A DNA stretch of 64,000 nt from contig NC_081185.1 of NCBI RefSeq assembly GCF_029867415.1, positions 34,232,766-34,296,765 on the forward strand, in the 5' to 3' direction. Both the position numbers and the translations under genes were made by a program. The notes under the pieces were generated by a model. The model saw nothing but the letters and a program-made list of their open reading frames with translations, did no database searches and had not been told where the DNA came from. Numbering within the stretch: position 1 is the stretch's first letter; each line of letters begins with the position of its first letter. Of this stretch, positions 30,413 through 42,614 are shown piece after piece. The DNA comes from Vicia villosa. Taxonomy: Eukaryota > Streptophyta > Magnoliopsida > Fabales > Fabaceae.

Positions 30413-31120
30413 ACGAACTGTTTTCGGGGTGAAAACGGCCATTCGTCGACTGATGCCTGGGGAATCAACGAACTGTTTTCCTAAGAGGAACACTGTCATT
30501 CATCAACTCTGTGGGGAGTTAAACATCCCAGAAACAGACAAACTGTTCGAAGAAACTGCCATTTGTCGATCTCTTGAGTATTTAACAGACAAACTGTCTT
30601 TCCTTGGGGAAAGACTACCATTTGCCAATTGCTAGGGGAGCAAACTGTCTTCTACTGGGAGAGACTGCCATTTGTCGACCCTGTCATGAAAGAAAGTGAG
30701 CAAACTGTCTTCTGCTGAAAGAGACTGCCATTTGCTGACTTTGTTGTGATAGAAAGTGAGCAAACTGTCTTCTGCTGAAAGAGACTGCCATTTGCCGACT
30801 TTGTTGGGGAATCTGAACTATCTTCTGGACGAAGACTATCATTCGCTGACTCCGCTGGGGAATCATTTGTCGATCTGCTGGGAGATTCTGAATTTTTCTT
30901 TGACAAGAAGTGGCATTTCTCGACCTTGCTGGGGAAATACCAAACCTGTAGGGAATTCAAAAATGTGAAGCAGACTATCTTATATGAAGAAGACTGTCGA
31001 ATGTCGCTCTGCAGGAGAATCTCGGCTGAGGAATTCCAAAAGTGAACAAACTATCTCCTTGAGGGAGACTACCATTTGTTGACTTGCTTGGTGAGATCCT
31101 TGTGTATGAACTGTTGTTTC
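30413..31120 (-). repeat. Diverged hairpin array in B 3' UTR
   Basis: About a dozen units share the plan outer arm, CT, inner arm, loop, inner arm, CTGCCA or similar, outer arm. Examples of inner arms are GTTTT/AAAAC (30420-30436), TCTTTCC/GGAAAGA (about 30598-30625), GTCT/AGAC (three units, 30640-30800), TCTTC/GAAGA (about 30819) and CTCC/GGAG (about 31052). Outer arms include ACGAA/TTCGT, ACAAA/TTTGT and GCAAA/TTTGC. Sequence drifts but pairing is mostly kept. Confidence 0.65.
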
Positions 31121-31930
31121 GAAGGAAAAAGTTTCTCCGGAACTTGCAGGGGAAACTTGAGTTCATGCCTAAATGACTTAGGCATTCACAGGATCAAAGC
31201 CTGATTCGGCTATGCAATTATGATGTAATGTATGCATGCATATTATGACAATGATAAAATGTAAAGTGAATGGAATTGTCGCGGATGTAAAATCCTAAGA
31301 TACGACTTGAATTCTTGTGGATCAGAAGATGTCCTCTTCTTGTAGTTTGAACTCTGTTGGGAATATCTGGCTATCAGTTGTCCGCTGTCCGAAGTAAGTA
31401 ATATGAATTGAAGTGAAGATCCGTCATCGGGAGATGTTCGCAAAGCGACCTCATGGGGAAATCTTGGTTCCCGGAGTCTCAACCGTTCTCGGAGCAACTG
31501 TTTGCATTCTTCCTATTGTTTGTAAACCTTAGAAAGAAATTTCACCTTTTATTTTTGCAAGTAAATTCATTTTTATTTTATGAAAACATTTGTTTCAAGA
31601 AAATGACTGTTTAAACTTAAAATGCATTTCAAGAAACTGAAAAAGACTAGATTTGCAAAGAAAAAGAACAAGGCTCAAATTATTATATATGGAATGGTAA
31701 TCAGCCAAATGCTTGATTCCATGGAGTATTTACAAAGTTGGAAATTGGTAATTTTCGGGAAAAGGGCTACGATGAAACGTGACGACCGTTATCTTTCCCT
31801 TCCACTCCGAGTTGCGCTGTATTCGTGCTTCGTAGAAGATGACCTGCTGATGATGAATACTCCGCTATGGATTTTGAATGATCAAGTTTGTCCTGAACAC
31901 AGTTACTTGCCATATATCCCTAACTTTTGC

Positions 31931-32080
31931 GTAAACTACCCCTTTCGGGTTTTAAGTCTACCGGGATTGATTAATATTTTTTTTTATGTCTCTAATTTTT
32001 GCCTGAATCGCCCTTTCGGGTTTTCGATTCACCGAGACGCTCTTTTTTGCCTAAGCTGCTCTTTGCGAGTTTTCAACTTA
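31931..32080 (-). other. Three conserved stem-loops just downstream of pol, family B
   Basis: Stems are GTAAACT/AGTCTAC (31931-31961, one G-U in RNA), TGAATCG/CGATTCA (32004-32031, perfect) and TAAGCTG/CAACTTA (32052-32080, one U-G in RNA). The apical part of unit 2 in RNA is AAAA-CCC-GAAA-GGG. Unit 3 is AAAA-CTC-GCAAA-GAG, where the inner stem has also changed on both sides relative to family A. The location next to the pol stop is the same as in family A. Confidence 0.75.
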
Positions 32081-32102
32081 GCGAGCTGTTCTTTTAATTT
32101 AT

Positions 32103-35100
32103 TTAGGCAAAGTATTTCTTGACTGCGTCGACGTTCACAGGACGGGTGAATTCTTCTCCATCCATAGTCGTGAGTATTAAGGCTCCTCCTGAGAAAGCTC
32201 TCTTGACCACGTAGGGGCCGACATAATTGGGAGTCCATTTCCCTCTCGAATCTGTGAGAAAAGATTGAATCTTTTTGAGTACAAGGTCGCCTTCTTTGAT
32301 TGTGCGAGGTCGAACCTTTTTGTCGAAAGCTTTCTTCATTCTTTGTTGATATAGCTGTCCGTGGCATAAAGCTGTCATGCACTTTTCTTCGATTAAGTTC
32401 AATTCATCGAATCTGCTTTGACACCACTCGGCTTCTGTTAATTTTACTTCCATCAAGACTCTCATTGATGGAATCTCAACCTCTATAGGTAGGACTGCCT
32501 CCATGCCATATACAAGGGAGAAAGGAGTTGCTCAAGTCGAAGTACGTACTGATGTACGATAACCATGAAGAGCATACGGGAGCATTTCATGCCAATCTTT
32601 GTAAGTGATGACCATCTTCTGAATGATTTTCTTGATGTTTTTGTTAGCTGCTTCTAAAGCTCCATTCATCTTTGGTCTGTAAGGAGATGAATTGTGATGC
32701 TCAATCTTGAATTCTTCACAAAGCTCCTTCATCATTTTGTTATTCAAATTTGACCCATTGTTAGTGATTATCTTGCTAGGAACGCCGTAGCGACAGATGA
32801 TGTGATTCTTGATAAACCTGACGACAACTTGTCTTGTAACGTTTGCATATGAAGCTGCTTCAACCCATTTGGTGAAATAGTCTATAGCTACCAAGATGAA
32901 GCGATGTCCGTTGGACGCTTTTGGCTCGATCATTCCAATCATGTCGATTCCCCACATGGAGAAAGGCCAAGGGGAAGAGAGTATGTTGAGAAGAGATGGT
33001 GGCACATGAATTCTATCGGCGTAGATCTGGCATTTGTGACACCTCTTTGTGTACTGGTAGCAATCTGACTCCATTGTCAGCCAATAATATCCTGCTCTCA
33101 GTATTTTCCTTGTCATGGTATGTCTGTTGGTGTGAGTACCAAAGGAACCTTCATGTATTTCTCTCATGAGTATTTCTGCTTCTTTTCTGTCAACGCATCT
33201 GAGCAGAACCATGTCGAAGTTTCTCTTGTACAGAACATCTTCATTCAGGAAGAATCTACAAGCTAACTTTCTCAAAGTCGTTCTATCTTTCTTTGATGCC
33301 CCAAGAGGGTACTCTTGCTTTTGAAGAAAGTTCTTGATGTCGTGATACCATGGTTTGTCGTCGATGATTGCTTCTACTGTGAAAACATGAGCGGGCCTAT
33401 CCAGGCGCATAACATCGATCCGAGGAATGTCATTCCAATGATTTATCCTAATCATGGAAGAGAGTGTGGCTAATGCATCAGCCAAGTTATTTTCTTCACG
33501 AGGAATGTGATGAAAATCTACCCTGTTGAAGAATGGTAATAATCTCCTCGCGTAGTCTTTGTAAGGAATTAGCCCTGGTTGGCGTGTTTCCCATTCTCCT
33601 TTGATTTGATTGATGACCAAAGCAGAATCTCCGTATACATCCAAGTGTTTAATTCTTAGATCCACGGCTTCTTCGAGACCCATGATGCAAGCTTCATATT
33701 CGGCCTCATTGTTTGTGCACTTGAAAGTTAATCTGGCAGTAAATGGAATATGGGTACCCTGAGGTGTAACAATGATTGCCCCAATTCCTCGTCCATAAGC
33801 ATTGACAGCTCCGTCAAAGATTAAGCCCCACTGGGATCCTATCTCAGGTCCTTCGTCTGGTAGTGGCTCGTCGTAATCTTTCATCTTGAGGTACATGACG
33901 TCCTCGTCCGGAAAGTCAAAACTGGTTGATTCATGACCATTGAGCGGATGGTGAGCCAGGTGCTCAGCTAGAATGCTTCCTTTCACGGCTTTCTGTGCGT
34001 GATACTCAATGTCGTATTCTGATAACAACATCTGCCAACGGGCAATTCTCCCGGTTAAGGCAGGCTTCTCAAAGATGTACTTGATTGGATCCATATGAGA
34101 GATCAAACAAGTAGTATGTCGAATCATGTACTGGCGGAGACGCTTGGCAGCCCAGGCCAAAGCACAACACGTCTTCTCGAGCATGGAGTAGCGGGATTCA
34201 CAGTCAGTGAATTTCTTGCTCAGGTAGTAGATGGCATGCTTTTTTCTCTTTGTCTCGTCTTGCTGTCCAAGGACACAACCCATGGAGTCTTCTAAGACGG
34301 TTAAGTACATTATCAAAGGTCTTCCTTCCACTGGAGGAGACAAGATGGGTGGTTCGAGCAGATATTCCTTAATGCTGTCGAACGCTTTCTGACAATCGTC
34401 TGTCCAGACGCAACTTTGATTTTTCCGTAGAAGTTTGAAAATAGGAGCGCAAGTTGCAGTCATGAGATATATGAATCTCGAGATGTAATTCAGACGTCCA
34501 AGAAATCCTCTAACTTGTTTCTCGGTTCTGGGCGAAGGCATTTCTTGAATTGCCTTGACTTTGTCTGGATCTACTTCAATTCCTCGTTTGCTGACAATGA
34601 AACCAAGGAGTTTTCCTGAGTACACACCAAAGGTGCACTTGTTGGGATTCAGGCGAAGCTGAAACTTCCGTAAGCGTTGAAATAACTTTGTCAGATTTTG
34701 TATGTGATCTTCTTCATTTTCTGATTTGGCAATCATGTCGTCCACATAGACTTCCACTTCTTTATGCATCATGTCGTGGAAAAGCGTAGTCATGGCCCTT
34801 TGATAAGTTGCCACTGCGTTCTTCAGTCCAAAAGGCATAACTCGATAGCAGAACGTGCCCCAGGGGGTGATGAAAGCTGTTTTTTCCATGTCTTCAGGTG
34901 CCATTTTGATTTGGTTATATCCTGAAAATTCGTCCATGAATGAGAAAACTTTGGATTTTGCTGTACTGTCTACCAACATATCAATATGTGGTAAAGGAAA
35001 ATCATCCTTAGGGCTAGCTTTGTTCAAATCTCTGTAGTCGACGCACATGCGTACTTTTCCGTCTTTCTTAGGAACGGGAACAATGTTAGCTAACCACTGA

Positions 35101-35568
35101 GGGTATTCTGAAGTGACGAGGAAACCTACGTTGATCTGCTTTTGAACTTCCTCTTTGATTTTCATGGCCATCTCCGGATGAGTTCTTCTTAATTTTTGCT
35201 TGACCGGAGGGCATTCTGCTTTTAATGGCAAGTGATGCTCCACTATACTGGTATCCAACCCTGGCATATCTTGATAAGACCAAGCGAAGACATCTGAGAA
35301 TTCTTTGAGCAGCTGTATCAAACTCTCTCTGATCTCTGAACTGAGCGAAGCTCCAATCTTAACCTCTTTTCTGTTTCCATCGGAACCAAGGTTAATGATC
35401 TCTAGAGGCTCATTGTATGGCTGAATGGCCTCTTCCTTTTGTTGAAGTAACCGTGAAATTTCCTTTGATATTTCTTCGTCTTCTTCTTCCTCTGCCTCGA
35501 ATACAGGAAACTCAAAGCTTGGAGAAGTCATACGGTCGCACGTTTCAACGGGGTATTTTATGATTAAT
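32103..35568 (-). pseudogene. Ogre B pol, broken by a nonsense codon
   Basis: It has the same domain order as family A: RT (YVDD present), connecting RNase H, archaeal-type RNase H (FDGAV, NNEAEYEA, YGDSALV, LADALA), and integrase with its zinc finger. A TGA at 32532-32534 replaces a Gly codon after RTST, downstream of the integrase catalytic core, so about 143 codons are cut off. The second B unit has the Gly codon there (+ strand C instead of A at 32534). The second catalytic Asp of integrase (ITDNG) is Asn at 32760-32762. RT has Glu in FMDEFSG and Val in LKNAVAT where family A has Gly. Exon 2 probably starts at 35568, after TGCAG. Confidence 0.9.
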
Positions 35569-35896
35569 CTGCATATGTGTGATAAGTTTTATTTAGACAA
35601 CGAGGGAAGACTCGGTGTATGCAGTTAATGAAATATTTTGATGTTTTTTAAGGGTGTTTTTTAGGATTACCAATTTCCGAAAAAAGAAAAGGGAAAACTA
35701 ATCGAAGGAACAGAATGTCATTTTTATTTATTGACAGTCATTTCTTGAAACAAAGACCCTATAAAACAAAACTCTATTGCTTTGGGCGAAGCAAAGAGGG
35801 ACATTTTCCTAAGAAATAGTAAAATGCAAAGCCCTATGAAACATCTCTTCACCCTGGGCTATGGTGAGAGGACAAAATAACGGTGAAAGTTCCTAC
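35569..35896 (-). other. Predicted intron between gag-pro and pol, family B
   Basis: The 5' site AA|GTAGGA overlaps the gag-pro stop TAG, and the 3' site is ACATATGCAG. The length is 328 bp and removal keeps the reading phase, as in family A. It has two GCCC/GGGC-type modules (35755-35787, the first arm altered to GACCC, and 35831-35859) instead of three. Confidence 0.78.
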
Positions 35897-38800
35897 TTAG
35901 GAGTGCGAACAACAGTTGAAACTTCAATAGCTGTCCAGTAGTGGCGAACCCCATTGTGCACTAAGTAATCTGGAACCTTAGGCTTAAGCTGGCCTGTGGT
36001 AGGTCTTGATTTACCAACCACTGTCTTTGCAACACTCAGACGATCTTCTTCTACTTCAGCAGACTGAGCTGTGTGAGCATACCCATTTCCGAGTGGAGTA
36101 TGTCGGTTTTTCTTTTGAGGAAACTTCCAATCTTCTGAATGGAGAGACTCGTTGTCGGAGACACTTTCGAGATCATCCTCTTCTGTATTTTGGTCTTGCT
36201 CTTCTCCCAAGATGGCATTGACTAGATATGTGAACTCTAAATCCGTAGCCTCGGAAGGTGACTTGGGGATATAATCCTCAATGATGATTTCACCAGTAGA
36301 TGATGATGAATAGCAAGGGTTATACATCTCTTTTGGCTGAGAGAGGTACTCATAATCAATGTTCCATCCAGTTGGAACAATGTCTTCAAGAGAGATTCTT
36401 GAACTTTCAGGAGCGGAGTATTTCACCATGTATTCGAATTTTCCGCTTGGTTCTCCTAATGTATCCCAAGTCTCTTCGGGGATAGGAGGAACTTCTTCTG
36501 ATGAACCATGACTTCTGGTGGTGAAGCTGTCAGTAACTTCATCCCTGCTTGGTTGAGTCTTACTTTCAGATCCTTTAGTCGGATAACAGTAAGGTGATTC
36601 AGACTCTGGTAGGGAGATATATTTAAGATAGGATAACCATTCCTCTTCATCGGTGTTTTCCGTACCGATGGTATTGACTGTTTGTTGAACAGGTTGAAGA
36701 AAACCTCCACTGCAGAAAGTTTCTTGAATAGGGAGAACTACCTCAATCCCTAAGATAGCTCTTGATGATGTTGGAAAGAATCCAATTCCTGTTCTGTTCT
36801 TGTTGTTGGTAGGAATATTAATGTGCCCCCAACCACTGGTAGTGCCATCCTTTACAACTTGGATTGCATCTTTGTATGAAGAGATAGACGCTGCTTTCTC
36901 CTTTCCTTTGTCCAAGGAAAGTGCTTGGAATTTAGTTCCAACAACTTCTTTTGGTTCTATGTCGGAGAATGATGACAGGTTGCTGACGATCAGAGCTCGT
37001 TCTCCACATACGGTTACCAATTTGTCATTTCTTATGAACTTCAGTTTCTGATGAAGTGTTGAAGTAATTGCCCCAGCCTCATGAATTCATGGGCGACCTA
37101 GCAAACAACTGTATTGTGCTGGAATATCCATAACTTGGAAAGTGATTTTGAACGTCTGAGGTCCAATAGTTATGGGAAGATCTACTTCTCCGAAAACTGA
37201 CTTTCTTGATCCATCAAATGCTTTGACGATGACATGACTTTTTCTTAGAGGGTAATCTTCGAAAGATAATCTTGATAATGTTGATTTCGGCATGACGTTG
37301 AGAGAGGATCCATTGTCTATTAGGACTCCTGTGAGTGTATCACCCATGCAGCCAACTGAGATGTGAAGTGGAAGATTGTGGTCCACTCCTTCTTCAGGAA
37401 GATCTTCGTCACAGAAACTTAGGTTAGTTCCGGCGGAGATGTTGGCAACGATGTTGTTGAATTGGCTTATAGTAACACTTGGTTCTACGAAAGCTTGTTC
37501 CAAAACTTTCTGTAGAGCTTCCCTATGAGCTTCAGAACTCAATAGCAGGGAAAGAACAGAAATCCTAGACGGAGTATGTAGTAATTGGTCTACAATGTTG
37601 TATTCACTCCTCTGGATTAACTTCAAGATCTCATCATTTTCTTTCGCTTGAACAGCATTGGTCGGATGATTGTCTTGCCTATGTGGTACTTCCTCCGAAG
37701 GTTTCTCCACATTTTCTGTTGTTCTGTTGAAGACTCGTCCACTTCTAGTGACTCGACTAACATCAGCAATGTTGACAACAGACGGTAATGGTATTTCCTT
37801 ACCATTTTCAATGAATGTAGCGTTGTACTTGTATGGTATAGCCTTGCTGGACTCATACGGTACAGGACCTGGTAAGTAGATGACTAGTGGTGCAACTGCT
37901 GTCTTCCTGCTATCATACTTGACTTGCATAGGTTCATCTTGATTAATTTGAGGAGATACGGTAAAGACTTCATCATCTTCTCTGTTGGCAAGAACAGTAA
38001 TGGTATTGTCGTCCATCAGCTTTTGAATGTCGTTGCGAACACGCAAACATCCTCGTGAATTTCTTCGACAGATTTCGCATCTACTGTAAGCGTGGAAATC
38101 TGTTCCAAAGTAGGCAAGTCCATTTAAAGTTTTGTGGAACCTGACTACCGATCCTTCAAGGTCTTCAACTTTGTAGATTTCATATTCTCCTGGACATCCT
38201 TGAACCATGTTGACGTCGTACTCAGTTCTGACTCGGATATGTTGAATCCATCCTAAGTCCATTTGTTCTTGTAATGCAGCTTGAACTACGACACATCCTT
38301 GATTATTCTTTGGACAAATTTCGCATGTGAAGTAGTTGTGAGGTGGTACATGACCGTACCCAGCTTGTCTAGCGTGCATCTTGACAAAATTTTCCCCTAT
38401 CTGACGAATGTCGTAGATTTGAATGACATTGGGGTGTTGATCTATCAGATTTACTGAAGCTTCTTTATGCTGCGGCAAAGGATTTGTTTGGACGTTTGGA
38501 TTAGTATCTTTGAAGGATAGCATTCCGCTTTTCACTAATTGTTGGACGTCAATCTTGAAAGATAAACAGTTCTCAATATTGTGACCTGGTGCCCCCTGAT
38601 GATAAGGACAAGATTGGTCAGCCTTATACCATGGTGAGGAACTGTTTGTAGGATTTGGAGGACTCCTTGTCTGAATGAGTCCTTTTGCCAGTAATGTTGG
38701 AAACAATTCTGCATACGGCATTGGTACGGGGTCAAAGGCAGGATACCTTGGAGCCCGATTGTTGTAATTTGGAGGTCGAACCTGCTGCTGAGGTTGCTGC

Positions 38801-40089
38801 GACCTTTGTTGAATTTGTTGTTGCGAAACCTGAGGTTGATAAGCTGGCGCTGAGTTAACAACCGGAGTTATTGTTGCAACTTGAGGTTGGAATTTCTTCT
38901 TGATTTTGTGCAAGACATTGCTGACATCTTGATCCTTTTTCTTCTGGAAAGAACTTCCATACTTCCTTGGACCAACAGAAGATTCTGGTTCTTTGTTCAA
39001 GCGTCCTTCTTGAACTGCTTCTTCTAAACGCACACCCATGTTTACCATCTCAGTAAAGTCACTTGGTGCACTTGCAACCATTCGTCCGTAGTAAAATGGA
39101 CTCAAAGTTTTGAGATAGATTTTTGTCATTTCTTTCTCTTCAAGTGGTGGACAAATTTGAGCAGCAACTTCACGCCATCTCTGAGCGTATTCCTTGAAGC
39201 TTTCTCTATCCTTTTGAGTCATGGCCCGGAGTTGATCTCTGTCGGGAGCCATATCCAGATTGTACTTATACTGTTTGACGAAGGCCTCTCCGAGGTCTCG
39301 AAAAGTACGAATCTCTGAACTGTCCAAGTTCATGTACCATTTGAGTGCAGCACCAGTCAGGCTGTCTTGAAAATAATGAATGAGCAATTGTTGATTATCA
39401 GTCTGAGTTGACATTCTTCGAGCGTACATCACAAGATGACTTTGTGGGCATGAATTCCCTTTATACTTCTCGAATTCTGGTACTTTGAATTTGTGAGGAA
39501 TCTTAACATTTGGAACCAGACAGAGGTCTGCAGCATTCTTTCCAAATAGATCTTGTCCTCGGAGAGTCTTGAGTTCCTTCTGCATTTGCAGAAACTGTTC
39601 TTGGAACTCGTCCAATCTTTCATACACGCCAGCATCCTCACTTGGAGCGTGATGATATACTTGTCCGCCTTGCGGGGGAAAAGTATGCATAATCGGCTGT
39701 GGAGAAGCCATGACAGCAGATCTCGGTATCTCAGCATTCTGTTGTGCGAAACCCATTGCCGTTGCTCTTGGAACTTCAATTTCCAGAGGTTTGTAACCCT
39801 CCGGTGGACGCATATCCATGGTGACTTTTGGAGCTTCAGAAGCTGGAGGTATGTACCCTTCTGGAGTAAAGTTATACGGCATGCCCCAAGGTCGATCAGG
39901 CGGCATGGTATACTGAGGAATAGGAGTAGAAACAATCTCGGAAACCACAGTCCTTTGCGGTTCTTCTGGCGTTGGTCGATTCTGCGCAACTACCAGGGCT
40001 TCTACCATACTATTGAGTCTTTCAACAGTACCTTTGAGAGTATTAATCTCTTCTCTGAGTTATTCATTCTCTTGCTCAAAGTCTTCCAT
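35893..40089 (-). pseudogene. Ogre B gag-pro, broken by two nonsense codons
   Basis: It aligns throughout with family A gag-pro. The expected start ATG is at 40089 (MEDFEQENE), but codon 10 is TAA (40060-40062). The next usable Met is at 40008. The Gag domain (HYFQDSLTGAALKWY), the zinc-knuckle-like CPYHQGAPGHNIENC and the protease region follow. The protease active site reads IDNGSS where A has VDTGSS. A TGA at 37087-37089 replaces the Trp of LLGRPW. The same frame continues to the stop at 35893 with the acidic C-terminal extension. Both nonsense codons could be C-to-T (G-to-A) changes typical of methylated DNA. An extra duplicated Cys-rich segment (CEICPKNNQGC / CEICRRNSRGC, about 38040-38330) is notable. 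Confidence 0.9.
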
Positions 40090-40378
40090 TCTTTTCTTGC
40101 GACTTGAACGAGTGTTGTATTGATGAGACAGCTTGAAAGTCTTGGTTCACCTCCTTCTCCTCCTCTCTTTCTGGAGAAAGGAAAGTGACTATTAGATCCG
40201 CGACAATTCTCGTGTCAGTGCGTACGACTAAAGCGATGTATGATATGCAATTAAGTTATTATTTTTCAAGGAAACACCATAATTACGTTATGAAACATCA
40301 AACTTTTATTAATTAAGCGAACACGCCATTTTTACACACTTTGAAAATGGGAATACAGAGAAACTGAGAGAAAGGACT
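40090..40378 (-). other. Spacer between ORF1 and gag-pro, family B
   Basis: This is 289 bp of non-coding sequence in the same position as in family A. No structure or signal recognised. Confidence 0.55.
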
Positions 40379-41815
40379 CTAAAACTTTAACGAAGAGCCG
40401 ACTTCACGTTCTAACATCTTCTTCTGTTTCTTGAGCTGAGCGTTCTCTGACGTGAGCTGATCGATGATCCAGGAAGCAGGAGGGATATGATGAGAAAGTG
40501 ATGATTGTGACACTTGTCGATCGAGCACTTCAAGTAACTCATCCTTCCTTCTTAGGATGTTTTGAATTTCAACATTTTCCGCGTTGACGATTCGATACTT
40601 GTTCCTCCAAGCATTCCTTTCTTGGCATACCTTGTTTAATGCCGCTTGCAGTTTTTCAACATCGGTGGAGAAAAGGTAAATTGGTTCCCTTAGGGGAATA
40701 GGTTCTTGATGTTGATATGGCATCCTGAGCTTGAATGCTCTGACGCGTACCCATTGAAGGTAAGGATCCAGGGAGATGCAAAGATGTTTTCCTAACAATC
40801 TTCTCCCTTTGCTGTGTACAAGACGCCAAGCTTGGACAATTTCCTTCTTTAGCATGTTGCCATGATCGTCGATGTTTTTGAAGAACAGACCCTCCAATTG
40901 AATGTTACTTGGTATATTTTTCATGGGATAGCCGTATTGACGACGGGCTAAAGCTGGATTGTAACTGACCCCTCCCTTAGTTCCAATAAGGGGTACGTTG
41001 GGAAAACTTCCGCAACTGAAGATGATCTTGGTTTCGTCGTTGTCAGGACTACACCAATCAATGTCTGTATTAGTGAGAGACATGATTTTCTGTGACCAGT
41101 AAAGGCCATCCCTCATGTTCCAGAAAGTGCTAGACTTTGGCAGGTGTGAAACGAACCATTCGTATAACAGCGGTACGCAGCATGTGATTAATCCTCCTCG
41201 CTGCAGGTTTCTTGAATGCACGGAGTGATAAGCATCCGCAAGCAAGGTTGGAACTGGATTTCCGATTAAGAAGATCTTAATTGCGTTGATGTCGACGAAA
41301 TCGTTAATGTTAGGAAACAAAAACAATCCGTAGATAAGCAAAGCCAAGATTTCCTCAAAAGCGCTCATATCTTGGATGCTGACGAAGTACCGAGCTTGAT
41401 CAAACAGGAATTTGGAGGGCAATCCTTGAATTCCTCCTCTACTCACCATATGAGTTCTGATGTCGACTACGTTCAAAGGAGTAGTTACAGCAATGATAAT
41501 GTCGTCAGGATTCTTTTCCAAACCGGAGTACGGATCTTGCGCGTACACGGGTATTCCAATTAGACGAGAGTACTCCTCCAACGTAGGCATGAGCTGATAA
41601 TCTGGAAAGGTGAAGCAGTGATACGTTGGATCGTAAAACTGTACCAAGGTGGGAAGGATCCTATCCACCATGTTGGTATTGAGCAAAGGCAGAAGTTTTC
41701 CATACTTCTCCTTGAAAGCCTGGGGGTTGACCACCAGTTTTCCGAGCTTTCCCAGTTCCTCGACCTGGGGAATCTTGAAGGTGTATTTCCTAGCTCTCTT
41801 TCTTCCGTAATCCAT
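40379..41815 (-). CDS. Ogre B ORF1 (plant mobile domain-like protein)
   Basis: The frame is intact and matches family A ORF1 from MDYGRKRARKYTF on (478 residues). The frame is open with another Met at 41866, which would add 17 basic residues. The start at 41815 is preferred because it matches the family A start. Conserved blocks are FYDPTYHCFTFPDYQLMPTL near residue 60 and ILALLIYGLFLFPNINDFVD in the middle. The C-terminal 120 residues are charged and coiled-coil-like (NKYRIVNAENVEIQNILRRK). It is the only undamaged ORF in this B unit. Its function is unknown; it is the extra ORF of the Ogre lineage. Confidence 0.85.
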   Translation of the reverse strand: MDYGRKRARKYTFKIPQVEELGKLGKLVVNPQAFKEKYGKLLPLLNTNMVDRILPTLVQFYDPTYHCFTFPDYQLMPTLEEYSRLIGIPVYAQDPYSGLEKNPDDIIIAVTTPLNVVDIRTHMVSRGGIQGLPSKFLFDQARYFVSIQDMSAFEEILALLIYGLFLFPNINDFVDINAIKIFLIGNPVPTLLADAYHSVHSRNLQRGGLITCCVPLLYEWFVSHLPKSSTFWNMRDGLYWSQKIMSLTNTDIDWCSPDNDETKIIFSCGSFPNVPLIGTKGGVSYNPALARRQYGYPMKNIPSNIQLEGLFFKNIDDHGNMLKKEIVQAWRLVHSKGRRLLGKHLCISLDPYLQWVRVRAFKLRMPYQHQEPIPLREPIYLFSTDVEKLQAALNKVCQERNAWRNKYRIVNAENVEIQNILRRKDELLEVLDRQVSQSSLSHHIPPASWIIDQLTSENAQLKKQKKMLEREVGSSLKF

Positions 41816-42614
41816 AATATAGATCCTTAAGTCCTTTCTCCGTTTCTCTCTTTCTATGAAGTTCAAAACGTTCGTTATTTAGTTTCCTTGAAAAACGACC
41901 CGAAAAAAGACTCTCTTTTTGTTTTTAGTTGTTTATTAATGAATGATGCATGAATGCATGAATGCACACACAAGAGTTTTTAAACAAACATGGCGTTGAA
42001 GGGTATAGTGGTCATGAAGTCCAAACGCAATCCCCGCCCCAATGGTAAACTAAGGTTAAGGATTTTTGTACCTGTAGAACGGGTTCTAGGGGTCTCAGAG
42101 TTTTTGCTCAACCTTAAAGATACATTGATTGGTATCTATAAGAGAGTTTTCTCTGAGTGTAGTATCTGCGTGACAATTACTTCCGTAATCACCGCTCTAC
42201 GTCCTAAAAAAAAGGCTTTAAGTGGGGTTAATGTGTTTCTAGGTCCTCCTGGTACAAATCAGTCTCGGAATGCAGTGGCGCAGTTAATCACAACCAGTCA
42301 GGCAAATCCCAAGAGTAGACTTGTGAACCAAGATTAGAGGGCCTTCACCGGGAAGACATCCTCCATCCTATCTTATGTTGCACTCAAATCCGGGTATAGG
42401 ATTTCTCACCACAAGGGGGAATCAAGCCCTTTCCCGATACAGAATAAACAAAATAAACAAATATATATGCAACAATCACATGAAATGACACAGAGGTTAG
42501 GCAGGACCTCTCTTGTTTGAGGGGGAATTTGGCATCCCTAATTCCTCATTGGGGCTGGACCAGCAACAGGTCAACCATTGGTTTGGATGAAAAACCAAGG
42601 TTTTTAACACTTAT
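41816..42614 (-). other. Leader between PBS and ORF1, family B
   Basis: About 800 bp of non-coding sequence. The cluster of ACCATG repeats seen in family A is absent here. Short ATGAATGCATG repeats occur near 41940-41965. No gene was found; the 115-codon + ORF (41990-42337) has no support. Confidence 0.6.

Larger units (their letters stand above)
29579..32102 (-). other. 3' UTR of Ogre B
   Basis: This 2.5-kb non-coding region between the PPT and the pol stop consists largely of repeats that form hairpins: five 76-bp tandem repeats (29942-30321), about a dozen diverged hairpin units (30413-31120) and three stem-loops next to pol (31931-32080). The 166-codon + ORF (31622-32122) crosses these structures and the antisense of pol, and is rejected. 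Confidence 0.85.

Noticed and set aside
31622..32122. 166-codon + ORF, also at 50624-51124
   Set aside because: It runs antisense across the 3' UTR hairpins and the pol end; no domain, and transcription is from the other strand.
36990..37100. Frameshift between the two B gag-pro frames
   Set aside because: Both parts are in the same frame; a single TGA separates them.
37310..37330. B protease inactive because DTG reads DNG
   Set aside because: Asp is kept, and DNG appears in related plant elements as I recall; not enough to call it inactive.
41990..42337. 115-codon + ORF in the B leader
   Set aside because: Antisense to the leader, no recognisable domain, not found in family A.
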